Below are positions 18,380 through 28,518 of a DNA stretch of 64,000 nucleotides, piece after piece. Source of the stretch: Lewinellaceae bacterium (GTDB lineage Bacteria; Bacteroidota; Bacteroidia; Chitinophagales; Saprospiraceae); the NCBI GenBank assembly GCA_016716135.1, contig JADJWX010000030.1:62001-126000 (forward strand), written 5' to 3'. The first letter of the stretch is position 1. Every line of letters begins with the position of its first letter. Under the pieces are notes generated by a model. The model saw only the letters and a list, made by a program, of their open reading frames with translations, ran no database searches and was not told the DNA's origin. Made by a program: the position numbers and the translations under genes.

Positions 18380-21216
18380 GCAATCCGATCGCACAATACA
18401 CCTATATCCCCTGGTACCGACGAGGGCTCAGCAACCAAATTCAGGCTACCTCGGACGAACGCGGCACCATTTCGGCGGAAGTTTATTACAAAACGAACCA
18501 GGCTTCCAGCCACCAACTCGGGGCTGCGAAAACCCTGGCGCTGCTGGGCCCTGGCGATGTGGAAAGCATCAACCCACAGGCGATCATTAAAGTGGAGCCC
18601 CGGAATGGTTTGACGGATTTTGAGGCAAATTACCTGGCCTGTATTGAGTTTTACGACGAGGATTTCCCCTGGCGCTATACGCCGGAACCCGCTTCAGATC
18701 ACCTGATGCCCTGGCTTTTCCTGATGGCGCTTAAAACAGATGAATTCACCTTCGAACCCATCGATTCGGCAAAACCCGTTCAGGCAATCAAAATCACCGC
18801 CCAGGAACCCCTGAACATACCGCCCGGCGATGCCTGGGCCTGGGCACATGTGCAGGTGAACAAACGCCTGAATGCCGACGTACAGAACCAGGGGGCACTC
18901 AGGACCGAACTGGCAGCCTTGCTGGAAATAGACCCCGACGCGGCCTTTTCCCGCCTGGTCTGCCCGCGAAAGCTGGAATTGAATACCCGCTACCACATGT
19001 TTTTAGTCCCGCTGTATGAATCCGGGCGCAGGGCAGGGTTGAACCAGGATACGACAGGCGCCGGGATGAGCAAATCGTGGGCGGTTGGCGACTCAGACCG
19101 CGTTTTCCCATTTTACTACCATTGGGAATTCGCTACTTCAGCTGAAGGCGATTTCGAAACCCTGGCCCGCAGGCTGCAGGCTATGTCGGCCGATGAACTG
19201 GATGCGCCGACCATGAATATCCAGAGTCTGATCGAAGAGCTGCTGCCCGATGACAACCCGACCCCGCAACCTACGGAAGTGCTCCCCTTTATCGCGGCTT
19301 ACAAAGCGCCCGGCCAAACTATACCAGCCTGGCCTTCCGGCGCCAACCAAACAGACCAGGACCTGAAAATCGCCCTGCGAGACCGCATCAACTCGACCGA
19401 TACGAACCCCACCTGTGACCCGATCGTGAACAACCCGCCGATGTATGGCCGTTGGCACGCTGCAGTCAACATCCTGCAGCCCACACCACCCGCCGGCAAA
19501 TCCTGGCTATACGCTCTGAACCTCGACCCCAAATACCGGGCAGTGGCTGGCCTGGGCACGGAGATTATCCGGAAAAACCAGGAAAAATTCATGGATATCG
19601 CCTGGGACCAACTGGGCGAAGTACTCGAAGCCAACCAGAAACTCCGGCAGGCGCAATTGGCGATCGAGGTGAACAAGAAAATCCTGAGCAAACACATCGA
19701 GTCGCGCGACGCGGAGGATATCGTTGCAACCACCCGCCTGGTTCACAACCGGGTGAAGGCCACTCCCACAGGTACCAGCACCGTTGCCAGGGAAGTAGCC
19801 TCGAAAGCACTGACGGCATCCGGCACCAATGCCGGCCTGCGCAAAGCCCTCCGGCGCAACGGCAAGTCGGCCAAAAAACTGAACCGCCTGATCGGCGCCA
19901 ACATGCGGATCGACAATGCGCAGTTCATTAACCGGCTCAATGCCAAAGTCATCTCCGGCGCGCCGGACAAACCAAACCCCTACACCTTCGCCACCGATGG
20001 CTCTCCGGTTTCGGTGAACGCAGGAACGACGGTGGCAAGCGCAACCTACGTTTCGACGGAGGAAACCGCTTGGCTCGATACCCTGAACCAGTATGCCGGC
20101 CAAATCCCCGCGGCCGCACAAACGGGCGCTACCTTGTTTACCACGGTCAAAGATGCTATACTAACCCAGTTACAACCGATTAAAACCCTCGGTGAGCGCA
20201 TGATGCGCCTGATTCCCGTGCCCAATATCCCGGCCTATTCGGGCAGTACTGTCAGCCGTATAAAACCGGTGATGGCTGCGCCAAAATTTGTCGAGTCGAT
20301 GTACGAGCATTTGGCGGCTTTGTCCAAGGACTTTATCATTCCCGGTATTTCCGGGCTGAAGAACAACAGCGTGTTGCTGATGGAGCCCAACCAGCCTTTT
20401 ATCGAGGCTTTTATGGCCGGACTGAACCACGAAATGGCCCGGGAACTGCTCTGGCGCGAATACCCCACCGACCAGCGCGGCACCTATTTCAAGCAGTTCT
20501 GGAATCCCGACGATTTTCTGAATCTCACAGGCGCTACCGTCAACCTGGAAGATATCCGGCCCATGCACGACTGGGCGCAAAACCTGGGCAGCAACAAACC
20601 TGCGGATAGTATGGCGCCCGGCCTTGTCCTGGTGATTCGGGGCGATTTGCTGCGCAAATTTCCAAACACCATCATTTATGCGCACAAGGCTAAATTCAAT
20701 CCCCACCCAGTGCGCGAACTGGATGCCGATGACGTGGTGAACTTCAAATTCCCGGTTTTCAAGGCCCAGCTTGAGCCGGATATCACCCTGATCGGCTTCG
20801 AGCTTACGCCGGCGCAAGCCCGCGGTACGCAGAGCGATGCGGGGTATTTCTTCATGTTCAAGGAGCCGTTGGGGGAAGCGCGCTTCGGGCTCGACCTCCT
20901 CGAACCGGATCCGGACACCGGTCAGTACGTTTTCCCGGCCATCAACTCCTGGAACGATCTCGCCTGGCAACATCTCGACCAGACTGCCCCGGAATCCGTA
21001 CACCATGTGGACTTAAACGCCACCCTGGGTTCCGGTCCGGTTAATGCGCCCGACAACACGGTGATTTATGGCAGTAGCGGCAATGCCGCCCACATGGCTT
21101 ATATCCTGTACCAAATGCCTGTTCTACTCGGCATGCATGCTTCCGATCTGCTGCCGCCTGCGCCGCCAGACCAAGGCAATAACACCTTCTCCACGCAATA
21201 CCAAAGCATTGTATAA
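18376..21216 (+). CDS. Block protein E: conserved uncharacterised protein (946 aa)
   Basis: The frame is intact from ATG 18376, overlapping the preceding stop by 4 bp. Residues 1-270 are beta-rich with conserved-looking Trp/Pro/Tyr (IPWYRRGLSNQI, EDFPWRYTPEPASDHLMPWL). Residues about 395-520 are helical and basic, a possible coiled coil. The C-terminal third holds the strongest signatures: MEPNQPFIEAFMAGLNHEMA, NHEMARELLWREYP (684-697), PTDQRGTYFKQFW, LVLVIRGDLLRKFPNT and YFFMFKEPLGEARFGLD. I recall these from hypothetical proteins in diverse bacteria. No enzyme motif, signal peptide or membrane helix is visible. Confidence 0.8.
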   Translation: MSNPIAQYTYIPWYRRGLSNQIQATSDERGTISAEVYYKTNQASSHQLGAAKTLALLGPGDVESINPQAIIKVEPRNGLTDFEANYLACIEFYDEDFPWRYTPEPASDHLMPWLFLMALKTDEFTFEPIDSAKPVQAIKITAQEPLNIPPGDAWAWAHVQVNKRLNADVQNQGALRTELAALLEIDPDAAFSRLVCPRKLELNTRYHMFLVPLYESGRRAGLNQDTTGAGMSKSWAVGDSDRVFPFYYHWEFATSAEGDFETLARRLQAMSADELDAPTMNIQSLIEELLPDDNPTPQPTEVLPFIAAYKAPGQTIPAWPSGANQTDQDLKIALRDRINSTDTNPTCDPIVNNPPMYGRWHAAVNILQPTPPAGKSWLYALNLDPKYRAVAGLGTEIIRKNQEKFMDIAWDQLGEVLEANQKLRQAQLAIEVNKKILSKHIESRDAEDIVATTRLVHNRVKATPTGTSTVAREVASKALTASGTNAGLRKALRRNGKSAKKLNRLIGANMRIDNAQFINRLNAKVISGAPDKPNPYTFATDGSPVSVNAGTTVASATYVSTEETAWLDTLNQYAGQIPAAAQTGATLFTTVKDAILTQLQPIKTLGERMMRLIPVPNIPAYSGSTVSRIKPVMAAPKFVESMYEHLAALSKDFIIPGISGLKNNSVLLMEPNQPFIEAFMAGLNHEMARELLWREYPTDQRGTYFKQFWNPDDFLNLTGATVNLEDIRPMHDWAQNLGSNKPADSMAPGLVLVIRGDLLRKFPNTIIYAHKAKFNPHPVRELDADDVVNFKFPVFKAQLEPDITLIGFELTPAQARGTQSDAGYFFMFKEPLGEARFGLDLLEPDPDTGQYVFPAINSWNDLAWQHLDQTAPESVHHVDLNATLGSGPVNAPDNTVIYGSSGNAAHMAYILYQMPVLLGMHASDLLPPAPPDQGNNTFSTQYQSIV

Positions 21217-21218
21217 TC

Positions 21219-24200
21219 ATGGATAAACTCACTTATAACCAGCAGATGGAAAACAGCCTGAACAGCAAGCACCCGGTGCTGCTTTTTCCGGTCAGGCTGG
21301 AAACGCGTTATGTGCACACCGGCTCCATCTATTCCCCGCTTGAAGAGGCGTTGAACGAAACGCTGATCCAGGTGAATATTGCTGGAAATAACATCCTGAC
21401 ACCGTTTAAACCCAGCGAAATATTCAACGCCGGCACAACGGTAATTGACCGTATTGAAACCATCGCGCGGGAACTGGAAACGTTGGAAAAGGCGCAATTT
21501 GCCGCACCGGCTTTTTACAAAATCAGCTTGCTCGACAGCCGTCTCAGCAGTTTTGCCACCAAATCCATCCAACTATTGGGCGACGCGCATGCCGCGATGC
21601 GGGCAAACCAGGCAGCCATCGACCGGCAAGTGGCCGAATCGGGGCAATTCGTACGCCTTCGGCAAGACCCGGAAGCCCCGGCACTTCCATATGTCCTGAA
21701 CAAACGGCTGGAAAAAGCGGCAGGCGAAATTTCTGAAGCGGTCAGCCACCCGGAAGATATCGACTTATTAAGCGCGACAGCGCTCTTGCAGCGGCAAAAA
21801 AAACTGCTGGAACTCCTCGCCGGCTATCGCAGTGCCATTGCAGGATTACATTCTGTCAATGCAGAAGACCAACGCGCACTGAAAGCACGCAACCAGCGCC
21901 TGCTATCGCTCGCGCGTGCCTGGAATGCGGCGACCGAACCGGCGATTACCAAGTATGAATCTGCAGCGGAGTTGCTCAATCAGAAGTTTGCCGGTGCGAA
22001 AGACCGGGTCGCCGGCTTTCAAACAGCCTACGTTGAACCCGCGGGCTTTGGCAACCTGAGCGCAGTTTGGAAAAAAATCGACCGCTATAAAACGGAAACC
22101 GAAGCGGTCTTGACCACCGGAAAACCTGCCACAGGCACCCCGGCCACACTGGTTCAGGAGATGGAAGCCCTTAAGATGCTGGGGAACTCCCTGGAGTCGG
22201 TCGAAGTGCAAAGCCTGGACCCCGTGGTACTCCAAGACCTGGCCCTGGCGCTTGCCGCCGGGCACCAGCAAACCCAGGATGCTAGCGCGCAGGGCGCCGC
22301 CGGGCATTCCCGCAACAATGCCTTGTTTACCCTGTTGCAGGCACAAGTTGCACAACTTGAGCAAGCCATGCACTGGGACGATTGCGGCGATGGCGCTGGC
22401 ATATCCGAACAGACCTGGGAAAATCTTAAGCGCTTAAAAATTCAACTCGAAGCGGCTCTGGCGGATGTCGATGACTTGCAGGCCAATGATACAGAGGCAT
22501 TGCACGAGGCGCTCTTACAACTGACAGAGGCGGCCGCAGACATTCTCGAAGAATTGAACGGATTGTCCATTATTAATTGCGCCGATTGCCCGGGCCTGGA
22601 AGCAACGGTGCAACACTTGCCCGCCGCACTCGCACAATGTATCCCCAGGCTTGAAATGTTACTGAGTGAGTTAAAGCGCCAGGAGGGCCTCGCCAATGAG
22701 CTGCTCGATCAGATCAAAAACCAGATACATGCCCTTTCCGAAAAATACCTGACGGATCGCTTTGCCTTTTTGAAACAGCTCCAGGATCTGCAGTTCTTGC
22801 TGGATACTCTGCACAGCGCCGGCACACACCAACCGACGACATTGGTCTTAGACCAGGTCGCCCAGATCAATGAAAAAATGGGCAGCCTGCTGCTCGAAAT
22901 TCCGGGACTGGAGCGGTTACCTGCCGGCCAGATTTACCAGGCAGCCGCCGCAAGCGGCGCCGTCGATGCCATTGCGTTGTATGAGGAATTACTCCACGAC
23001 CGGCAAGGGCGGCTGGACAGCCTGTGTTCGGATATCGATTTCTATATTGATCAGTTAAATAAATGCCTGGATAAACAGCCTTCCAATTGCAACAGCGCAC
23101 TTGCCCCCGTACTCCAGCCTGAAATAGAATTTTTAATAGAAAAAATAAAACAATCCGAAGCCCAGCTTAACCACTGCGGGGGTGCGGAAACGGCGTTTAT
23201 ACTGTCCGTTCAGGAATATATTACCAAAACGGTTTCCAGCATTCTGATCCATATTGCACGACAACATCTTCTCGATGAAAAAGACGTAGAACAAATCAGG
23301 CAATTGATAAGCCAGCTGACAGAAGCCCTGCACAGTTGCAAAGACAAGATCATGTCGGCCGAAAAAGCCGAATCCCGGGCATTCAAAAAATGGAAGGAAA
23401 TCCGGCAGCTGCTCATTAAGAAAAATGCCGAACTGGAGCAGCTCATGCAGATCGAACAAAAGGCACCCGATTGGTTCCTTGTTCTAAAAACGCATACAAC
23501 CCTGCGCCTGTACAGCCAGGCGCCCGCCCTTTTCAGCATGGAAACCCGCTTATCGTTTTCCGGGCAACTTATGCGCACAGGGCAGGTCTATGAGCGGCAA
23601 CTGGAAGGAATACGCAACCTCCCCCAAAATCAAAAACCGACACTGCTCCGGGAACTCAATGCTGCCCTGAACGCCTTGAAAACGGCCCCGGACAACTTGC
23701 CCGACAGTTATCCCCGCACTGCAGCAACGCTGGAAACCCTGGCCGGGCAACTCGGACAATTCCGTTTTCCTGAAATCCGGGAAAACGGGCAGGCGGAAGC
23801 GGAAACTGATACTTCCGCCGTTTTGAAAAACATCATTGACGCTCAGGAGGCGCTCCTCCGACTCCGGCTTTGCAACCGGAACTATATTGCTATCCAACAG
23901 GCGGCTGCGGTACTGGCCAGGCAATTTACCCTATTGAAACAAGTGCTTTCGACGTATAAACCCCGCACGGGAAGCAGCCTGGCGCAGGTGCAATCTGCGC
24001 TTGAACGCCTCTTGGCCCACTACCGCGAATGGGAGCGCCCAAACAAATCTTTTCTGCAACAAGCCGGCCAAAGCGCCCAAAACCTTTGGGAAAATCGCCA
24101 AATCCTGCTCCGGACAGGCACCAGCCTGATCGACCGGCTGGTTTCCATGCCCGTATCGGAAGCTGCCCAGGAAGAAACGCCGCCGCCCGGCAACCAATCG

Positions 24201-26738
24201 GGCAGCCGGGGCAAGCGCGCATCGAAGGATATTAAACTGCCAGTGTGGAGTTACCAAATTATTCCGGGGCTTTGGGAATTGTGGATACGCATTTTTCCCG
24301 ATGAAATCGCCATCGATTACCACGACCCCGCTTTTACCAGCGATGAACTGGAAGCAGGCAAGGTCTATTGGCGTACCATCTGGGACGAACCGGACGGCCC
24401 GGCTTTGCAGGAAGTGAAAATGGGCTTGTGGCGATCGCTGGTGCTTCGTTTCGGTGAACAACGCGCGGCCTACATCATCCGCACCCTGGAACCTACGGAA
24501 ACGATTCCGCAGGACAATCCAATCGATGCGCAGGCAAAAACCGGCGGACCGCCGGTTACACAAGTGGTCACGCAACTGGTTTTCCCGGAGGTCAGCATCA
24601 AGGAGACTGCCTGGAGCAAGGCTCCGGTTTCCTACGTCATGCCTGATCGTTTTGTTTTTGCCCTCTATGAAACGGAGGACAGCGCACCCGATCTCCATTT
24701 CGGCGCCGACACCGTACCCGACGTACTGGTTGCTGGTATCGATCCTTCCGACGACGATGCCCTGGAAGAGGCGCCCAACGGTGAACTCCGTGTAGGGCCC
24801 GAGCTCAAATGGACCGTTGATTTCAGCGATGCCGTGGCAAAGGGCATGGCGATCCAGATCAAACTGAGCGGGCCGGACCAAGCATTTGCCAAAATCGTGG
24901 CACTGGGGCTCAAAACCCGCACGGTCAAAAACGCTGACTTGATCGAGCACTCCCGCGCGCTCCTCGAAAAACTGTTCACCGGCCACCATTACGCCCCGGG
25001 CGGTATGGCTTTTGTGCCGCCGGGCACCCCGACCAACAATACCTCCGACGGCGACGCGGCCTATTCCATGTTCAACGAGGATAGTGCTTCCTTCCAAACA
25101 GAACTGACTGGCGACACCTTTACCCTTGCCGCAGACAAGGCGCAAAAAGCCGATGGTCAGGTGCTCGCTGAAGCGCTCGGACTCGATCCGGCGCTTTTCC
25201 AGCATATGCACCAGGCCGGCGGGTTTAGCAGCCGCAATGCGGGGGTGATGAATTATTGCCTTTGGCAAACGACGCTGGGCTATTTTCTGGAAGAAATGTT
25301 CGCCTTTTACCAAACCGGCGACCACTTGTTCAATACCCTGACATACGACAAGGTGGACAACAAGGACCTGTTACAAAACCTCGATGCCATCCGGGATTAC
25401 ATGGCGACGCACGTCACAGGCCGGGGCGCCCTGCCCAGCATCCGGGTTGGCGACCAGCCCTACGGGTTTTTGCCAATCGGGGTGTATCACCAATCCGAAT
25501 ATAGATACCTCGACCCTATGTACGCCACGGAGCCTACACTGCTCGAGCGGCCGTTCTTTGATGAATCCGGAGATGAATCCGGACTGATGAACGCCTTTAT
25601 CAGCGGTTACGGCGGTCTTTTCAATTGGAACGATCAATTTTCGGCAACGTTTTGCAGAAACTTGCTCAATGTCCTCCTCGGCATGAAAGCCAAATGGCTG
25701 CAAGCCGCCCGGCAAATTCAAACAGTGGACGATCCCCTGGGTGCCGACGAGGCAGCCGACCCGACCACCAAGCAACAAATTGCCAACGACCGGTTTATGC
25801 GCATCCTGGGGTTGCATGCCCACGCCCAAACGTACGACAACCGATACAGTGTCGGGACGGACGATGCCGCGCTGAAAAATCAGATCTTTCCCGATAATGG
25901 ATTCACCGAAACCCAGTTGCTGGGCTACAAAGGCCTGTTCTTTACCGTACCCCAAAACTATTGGATGACGGTACTCGACTGGAACTGGGCCCGGAATTTT
26001 ACCATCAATGGCACGAATACCCAATTCAACGACAATGCCGGCTATTTGACGATTGCACACCTGCGCCACCTCGACTTTCCCATTGATAAGCCCAATACGA
26101 TGCAGGGCTTTACGGTGGACGCTCTGAAAGCCTCGGAAAAACGATTGCTCAGCAAGATCTCGGAAACCTCCAGCCAGAACTACATCGACTGGCTCGTTCA
26201 AAGCCCGATAAAATCGGTGCTCAAAGCAACTATCGAAGGGAGCATGCCCTCCAAATCGCTGCTGTATTTGCTGCTTTCCAATTCCTACCTGAACTATGCC
26301 TGGGATGCCGGAATGCGGATTTATAGCAATTTGGGCAACACCGGTTCGGGAGTAGCCTTGCGGGAAAATGTCTTTGCGCGTTTGCCCAGGTTGCTGTTTC
26401 CTACCTGGAGTTTTGTCGGGAGTACCTGGAGCCAGGTTAAAAGTTATGTGGACGGCCTGTACCCCGACCAGGAAAAACAACGCTTGGCTGCTGATGTCCT
26501 GAATTTTGTGATTGATTCTCAAAAGCTTTACGGGAATACCAATACGCTTCTTTCTTTTCAAATTAATGCTGCACACAAACTGGGTTGCCAGCATCAAAAT
26601 GACACTGACACAACAAGCAACCTGACAAACTATTGGGGAACACGCCCCTTTCCGATTTTGCCGTTGGAAATGCGCTGGATAGAAAATCGTATCATGCGTT
26701 TGTTGCCGATTGGGATCCGCGTTTCCTGCAGGCCTTAA
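21219..26738 (+). CDS. Block protein G, N-terminal part: giant coiled-coil protein (frameshifted at 26635)
   Basis: Reads 1839 residues from ATG 21219, two bases after the preceding stop. Residues 18-31 (HPVLLFPVRLETRY) open the protein. Residues about 60-1000 are mainly long helices rich in Gln, Leu, Glu and Ala, a probable coiled coil. Residues 1010-1090 form a distinct domain (LWIRIFPDEI at 1021-1030, then AGKVYWRTIW and RFGEQRAAYIIRTLEP), followed by beta-rich regions with VPPGTPTNNT and VGDQPYGFLPIG. The last about 33 residues are out of frame: a missing G in GGGG at 26635-26638 would restore NYWGNTPLSDFAVGN. The joined protein is about 2877 residues. Function is unknown. Confidence 0.8.
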   Translation: MDKLTYNQQMENSLNSKHPVLLFPVRLETRYVHTGSIYSPLEEALNETLIQVNIAGNNILTPFKPSEIFNAGTTVIDRIETIARELETLEKAQFAAPAFYKISLLDSRLSSFATKSIQLLGDAHAAMRANQAAIDRQVAESGQFVRLRQDPEAPALPYVLNKRLEKAAGEISEAVSHPEDIDLLSATALLQRQKKLLELLAGYRSAIAGLHSVNAEDQRALKARNQRLLSLARAWNAATEPAITKYESAAELLNQKFAGAKDRVAGFQTAYVEPAGFGNLSAVWKKIDRYKTETEAVLTTGKPATGTPATLVQEMEALKMLGNSLESVEVQSLDPVVLQDLALALAAGHQQTQDASAQGAAGHSRNNALFTLLQAQVAQLEQAMHWDDCGDGAGISEQTWENLKRLKIQLEAALADVDDLQANDTEALHEALLQLTEAAADILEELNGLSIINCADCPGLEATVQHLPAALAQCIPRLEMLLSELKRQEGLANELLDQIKNQIHALSEKYLTDRFAFLKQLQDLQFLLDTLHSAGTHQPTTLVLDQVAQINEKMGSLLLEIPGLERLPAGQIYQAAAASGAVDAIALYEELLHDRQGRLDSLCSDIDFYIDQLNKCLDKQPSNCNSALAPVLQPEIEFLIEKIKQSEAQLNHCGGAETAFILSVQEYITKTVSSILIHIARQHLLDEKDVEQIRQLISQLTEALHSCKDKIMSAEKAESRAFKKWKEIRQLLIKKNAELEQLMQIEQKAPDWFLVLKTHTTLRLYSQAPALFSMETRLSFSGQLMRTGQVYERQLEGIRNLPQNQKPTLLRELNAALNALKTAPDNLPDSYPRTAATLETLAGQLGQFRFPEIRENGQAEAETDTSAVLKNIIDAQEALLRLRLCNRNYIAIQQAAAVLARQFTLLKQVLSTYKPRTGSSLAQVQSALERLLAHYREWERPNKSFLQQAGQSAQNLWENRQILLRTGTSLIDRLVSMPVSEAAQEETPPPGNQSGSRGKRASKDIKLPVWSYQIIPGLWELWIRIFPDEIAIDYHDPAFTSDELEAGKVYWRTIWDEPDGPALQEVKMGLWRSLVLRFGEQRAAYIIRTLEPTETIPQDNPIDAQAKTGGPPVTQVVTQLVFPEVSIKETAWSKAPVSYVMPDRFVFALYETEDSAPDLHFGADTVPDVLVAGIDPSDDDALEEAPNGELRVGPELKWTVDFSDAVAKGMAIQIKLSGPDQAFAKIVALGLKTRTVKNADLIEHSRALLEKLFTGHHYAPGGMAFVPPGTPTNNTSDGDAAYSMFNEDSASFQTELTGDTFTLAADKAQKADGQVLAEALGLDPALFQHMHQAGGFSSRNAGVMNYCLWQTTLGYFLEEMFAFYQTGDHLFNTLTYDKVDNKDLLQNLDAIRDYMATHVTGRGALPSIRVGDQPYGFLPIGVYHQSEYRYLDPMYATEPTLLERPFFDESGDESGLMNAFISGYGGLFNWNDQFSATFCRNLLNVLLGMKAKWLQAARQIQTVDDPLGADEAADPTTKQQIANDRFMRILGLHAHAQTYDNRYSVGTDDAALKNQIFPDNGFTETQLLGYKGLFFTVPQNYWMTVLDWNWARNFTINGTNTQFNDNAGYLTIAHLRHLDFPIDKPNTMQGFTVDALKASEKRLLSKISETSSQNYIDWLVQSPIKSVLKATIEGSMPSKSLLYLLLSNSYLNYAWDAGMRIYSNLGNTGSGVALRENVFARLPRLLFPTWSFVGSTWSQVKSYVDGLYPDQEKQRLAADVLNFVIDSQKLYGNTNTLLSFQINAAHKLGCQHQNDTDTTSNLTNYWGTRPFPILPLEMRWIENRIMRLLPIGIRVSCRP

Positions 26739-28459
26739 AATTGGGAGCATATAAACTGGATTGGTCAACTGACCCTTTACAATTAATTTTTCCTCTTCCA
26801 ACGGAAATTGCAACTTCTATACTTAAAGAATCGAATTCTTTGGCAGAAGGCTTTTCCTATCTTGCAACACAACCTCCAGAAGGGAAAAATCAAGATGATA
26901 ATGGCTACAATATTCTTGATGAGCTCTATTTCCTCGAGGACCCTAGCGATACGGAAAATTTTGATGACGACTTGAAGTTGCTAATCGAGCCAATCAAATA
27001 TATGGTTAGGAATGCCAATTCGCGCCTGTATTTTCTATTGCGCTCGCTTGGGGTCAATGAAGTACCGGGCGTAAGCTTTTTCTGGCAGGGGGGTACCATG
27101 CCCGACAATTCCATGGCCCATTACCTCAAACGACCTGCCACGCTGAATACGCATTATGCCGCTGAAACGGCAGGGTTTAAAAAATTGCTGGAGCAATTGC
27201 CGGTACTGAGCGGCTTGCCCACGGCAGAACTGGAACGCCTGATGGCCGAACACCTCGATTTGTGTTCGCACCGGCTCGACGCCTGGCTGCAGAGTTTGGT
27301 AAACCGCGCGCTGTCGTCTATCCGCTCGGACGCCAGCACGCAGTCCGGTTCTTACATCGGCGCTTTCGGCTATTTGATCAACCTTAAAAGAGGCGCGCCG
27401 CGTAAGCTTGCTTCCGATAATTCCGAAATCCTCGTAGATGCTATTGGCGACAAGCCCCGCAACCTCGTGGCGATCGACGGCGACAACCAGGGCTTCATCC
27501 ATGCCCCTTCGATCAACCACGCGATCACAGCGGCAGTCATGCGGGCGAGCTACGCGGCCACGGGCAGCGCCGACAACAGCGCTTTTGAAATTAATTTGGA
27601 GTCGAACCGGGTAAAAAAAGCCCTTTGGCTGCTCGATGGCGTGCGCAACGGCCAACCGCTGGGCGCCTTATTGGGCTACCTGTTCGAGCGCTCCCTGCAC
27701 GAGGTGCAACTGGACGGTTACATCTACAACCTGAGGGAAATCTTCCCACTGGTGTCGGGTACCCTGGTTGAAAATGCCGCCAATGCCATTGAAACCGTGG
27801 AAGCCAACAATGTGCTGGACGGTTTGAAATTGCTCGAAGCAGGACGGGGTGAGACCATTGTTTCGGCCTATGTCACTTTTTTCAACCAACTCGGCGCCAA
27901 CGAAACTGCGTTTACGGCCCTTGTGGAAAAACTGGAAAACGCGATCGATGCTGTTTCCGATCTGGTTTTGTCTGAAAGCGTGTTCCAGGTGTCACGGGGC
28001 AATTTCCCGAAAGCCTCTGCCGTCCAGCACGCCATGAATGCCGGCCTTAATATTCCGGAAATCGACATTGTGAAAACACCGCGCACCGGCAACGCCATCA
28101 CCCACAGGGTTGCCGTGCTGCTCGATGCAAACAGCGCGCAGACCATGCCGGATGCTTGGCCCGAAACCGCCACCCCGCGTGCCGCCGCCGAACCCGCTCT
28201 GAACAAATGGCTGGGCGAACAGATCGGCGACCCAGCTAGTGTTCAGGTTAAAGTTCGCTATACTACGGTAGCGTCGCCGGCTATTATCAAACAAAAACTG
28301 ATTAGCCTGTACGACCTGGATATCCAGCCGATCGACCTGGTAATGAGCCTGAAAAAAAGGCTTCCCAGCTCCAGGAGTCTGAACTGGGGCGCTTATTCCG
28401 GCACACGGCAATACAACAGATTGCCGAGGACGGCGACGAACTGGCTTTCGATAGCCTAA
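26633..28459 (+). CDS. Block protein G, middle part (continuation after frameshift)
   Basis: This frame carries the continuation of the giant protein; the apparent start MGNTPLSDFA lies inside the join and is not a true initiator. The first about 140 codons are more AT-rich than the rest. Recognisable stretches are VNEVPGVSFFWQGGTMPDNS, HLDLCSHRLDAWLQSLVNRA, SYIGAFGYLINLKRG and NQGFIHAPSINHAITAAVMR, which look like a conserved alpha/beta domain, then LLGYLFERSLHE. Coding sense ends at the A7 run 28352-28358, where one missing A would carry translation into the next frame (LKKKASQLQESELG). The tail to 28459 is noise. Confidence 0.68.
   Translation: MGNTPLSDFAVGNALDRKSYHAFVADWDPRFLQALKLGAYKLDWSTDPLQLIFPLPTEIATSILKESNSLAEGFSYLATQPPEGKNQDDNGYNILDELYFLEDPSDTENFDDDLKLLIEPIKYMVRNANSRLYFLLRSLGVNEVPGVSFFWQGGTMPDNSMAHYLKRPATLNTHYAAETAGFKKLLEQLPVLSGLPTAELERLMAEHLDLCSHRLDAWLQSLVNRALSSIRSDASTQSGSYIGAFGYLINLKRGAPRKLASDNSEILVDAIGDKPRNLVAIDGDNQGFIHAPSINHAITAAVMRASYAATGSADNSAFEINLESNRVKKALWLLDGVRNGQPLGALLGYLFERSLHEVQLDGYIYNLREIFPLVSGTLVENAANAIETVEANNVLDGLKLLEAGRGETIVSAYVTFFNQLGANETAFTALVEKLENAIDAVSDLVLSESVFQVSRGNFPKASAVQHAMNAGLNIPEIDIVKTPRTGNAITHRVAVLLDANSAQTMPDAWPETATPRAAAEPALNKWLGEQIGDPASVQVKVRYTTVASPAIIKQKLISLYDLDIQPIDLVMSLKKRLPSSRSLNWGAYSGTRQYNRLPRTATNWLSIA
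26635..26638 (+). other. Frameshift site 3 (protein G, GGGG)
   Basis: A fifth G would join NYWG to NTPLSDFAVGN without a break in coding quality. Confidence 0.75.
28352..28358 (+). other. Frameshift site 4 (protein G, A7 run)
   Basis: An eighth A would join MSLKK to KASQLQESELG. The shift is in the -1 direction at an A-run followed by GG. Confidence 0.75.
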
Positions 28460-28518
28460 TACTCGATTTTGAACCGGAAACGGCCGCGGATGCCCGAGCT
28501 TTCTGCGCAGCCTATCCG

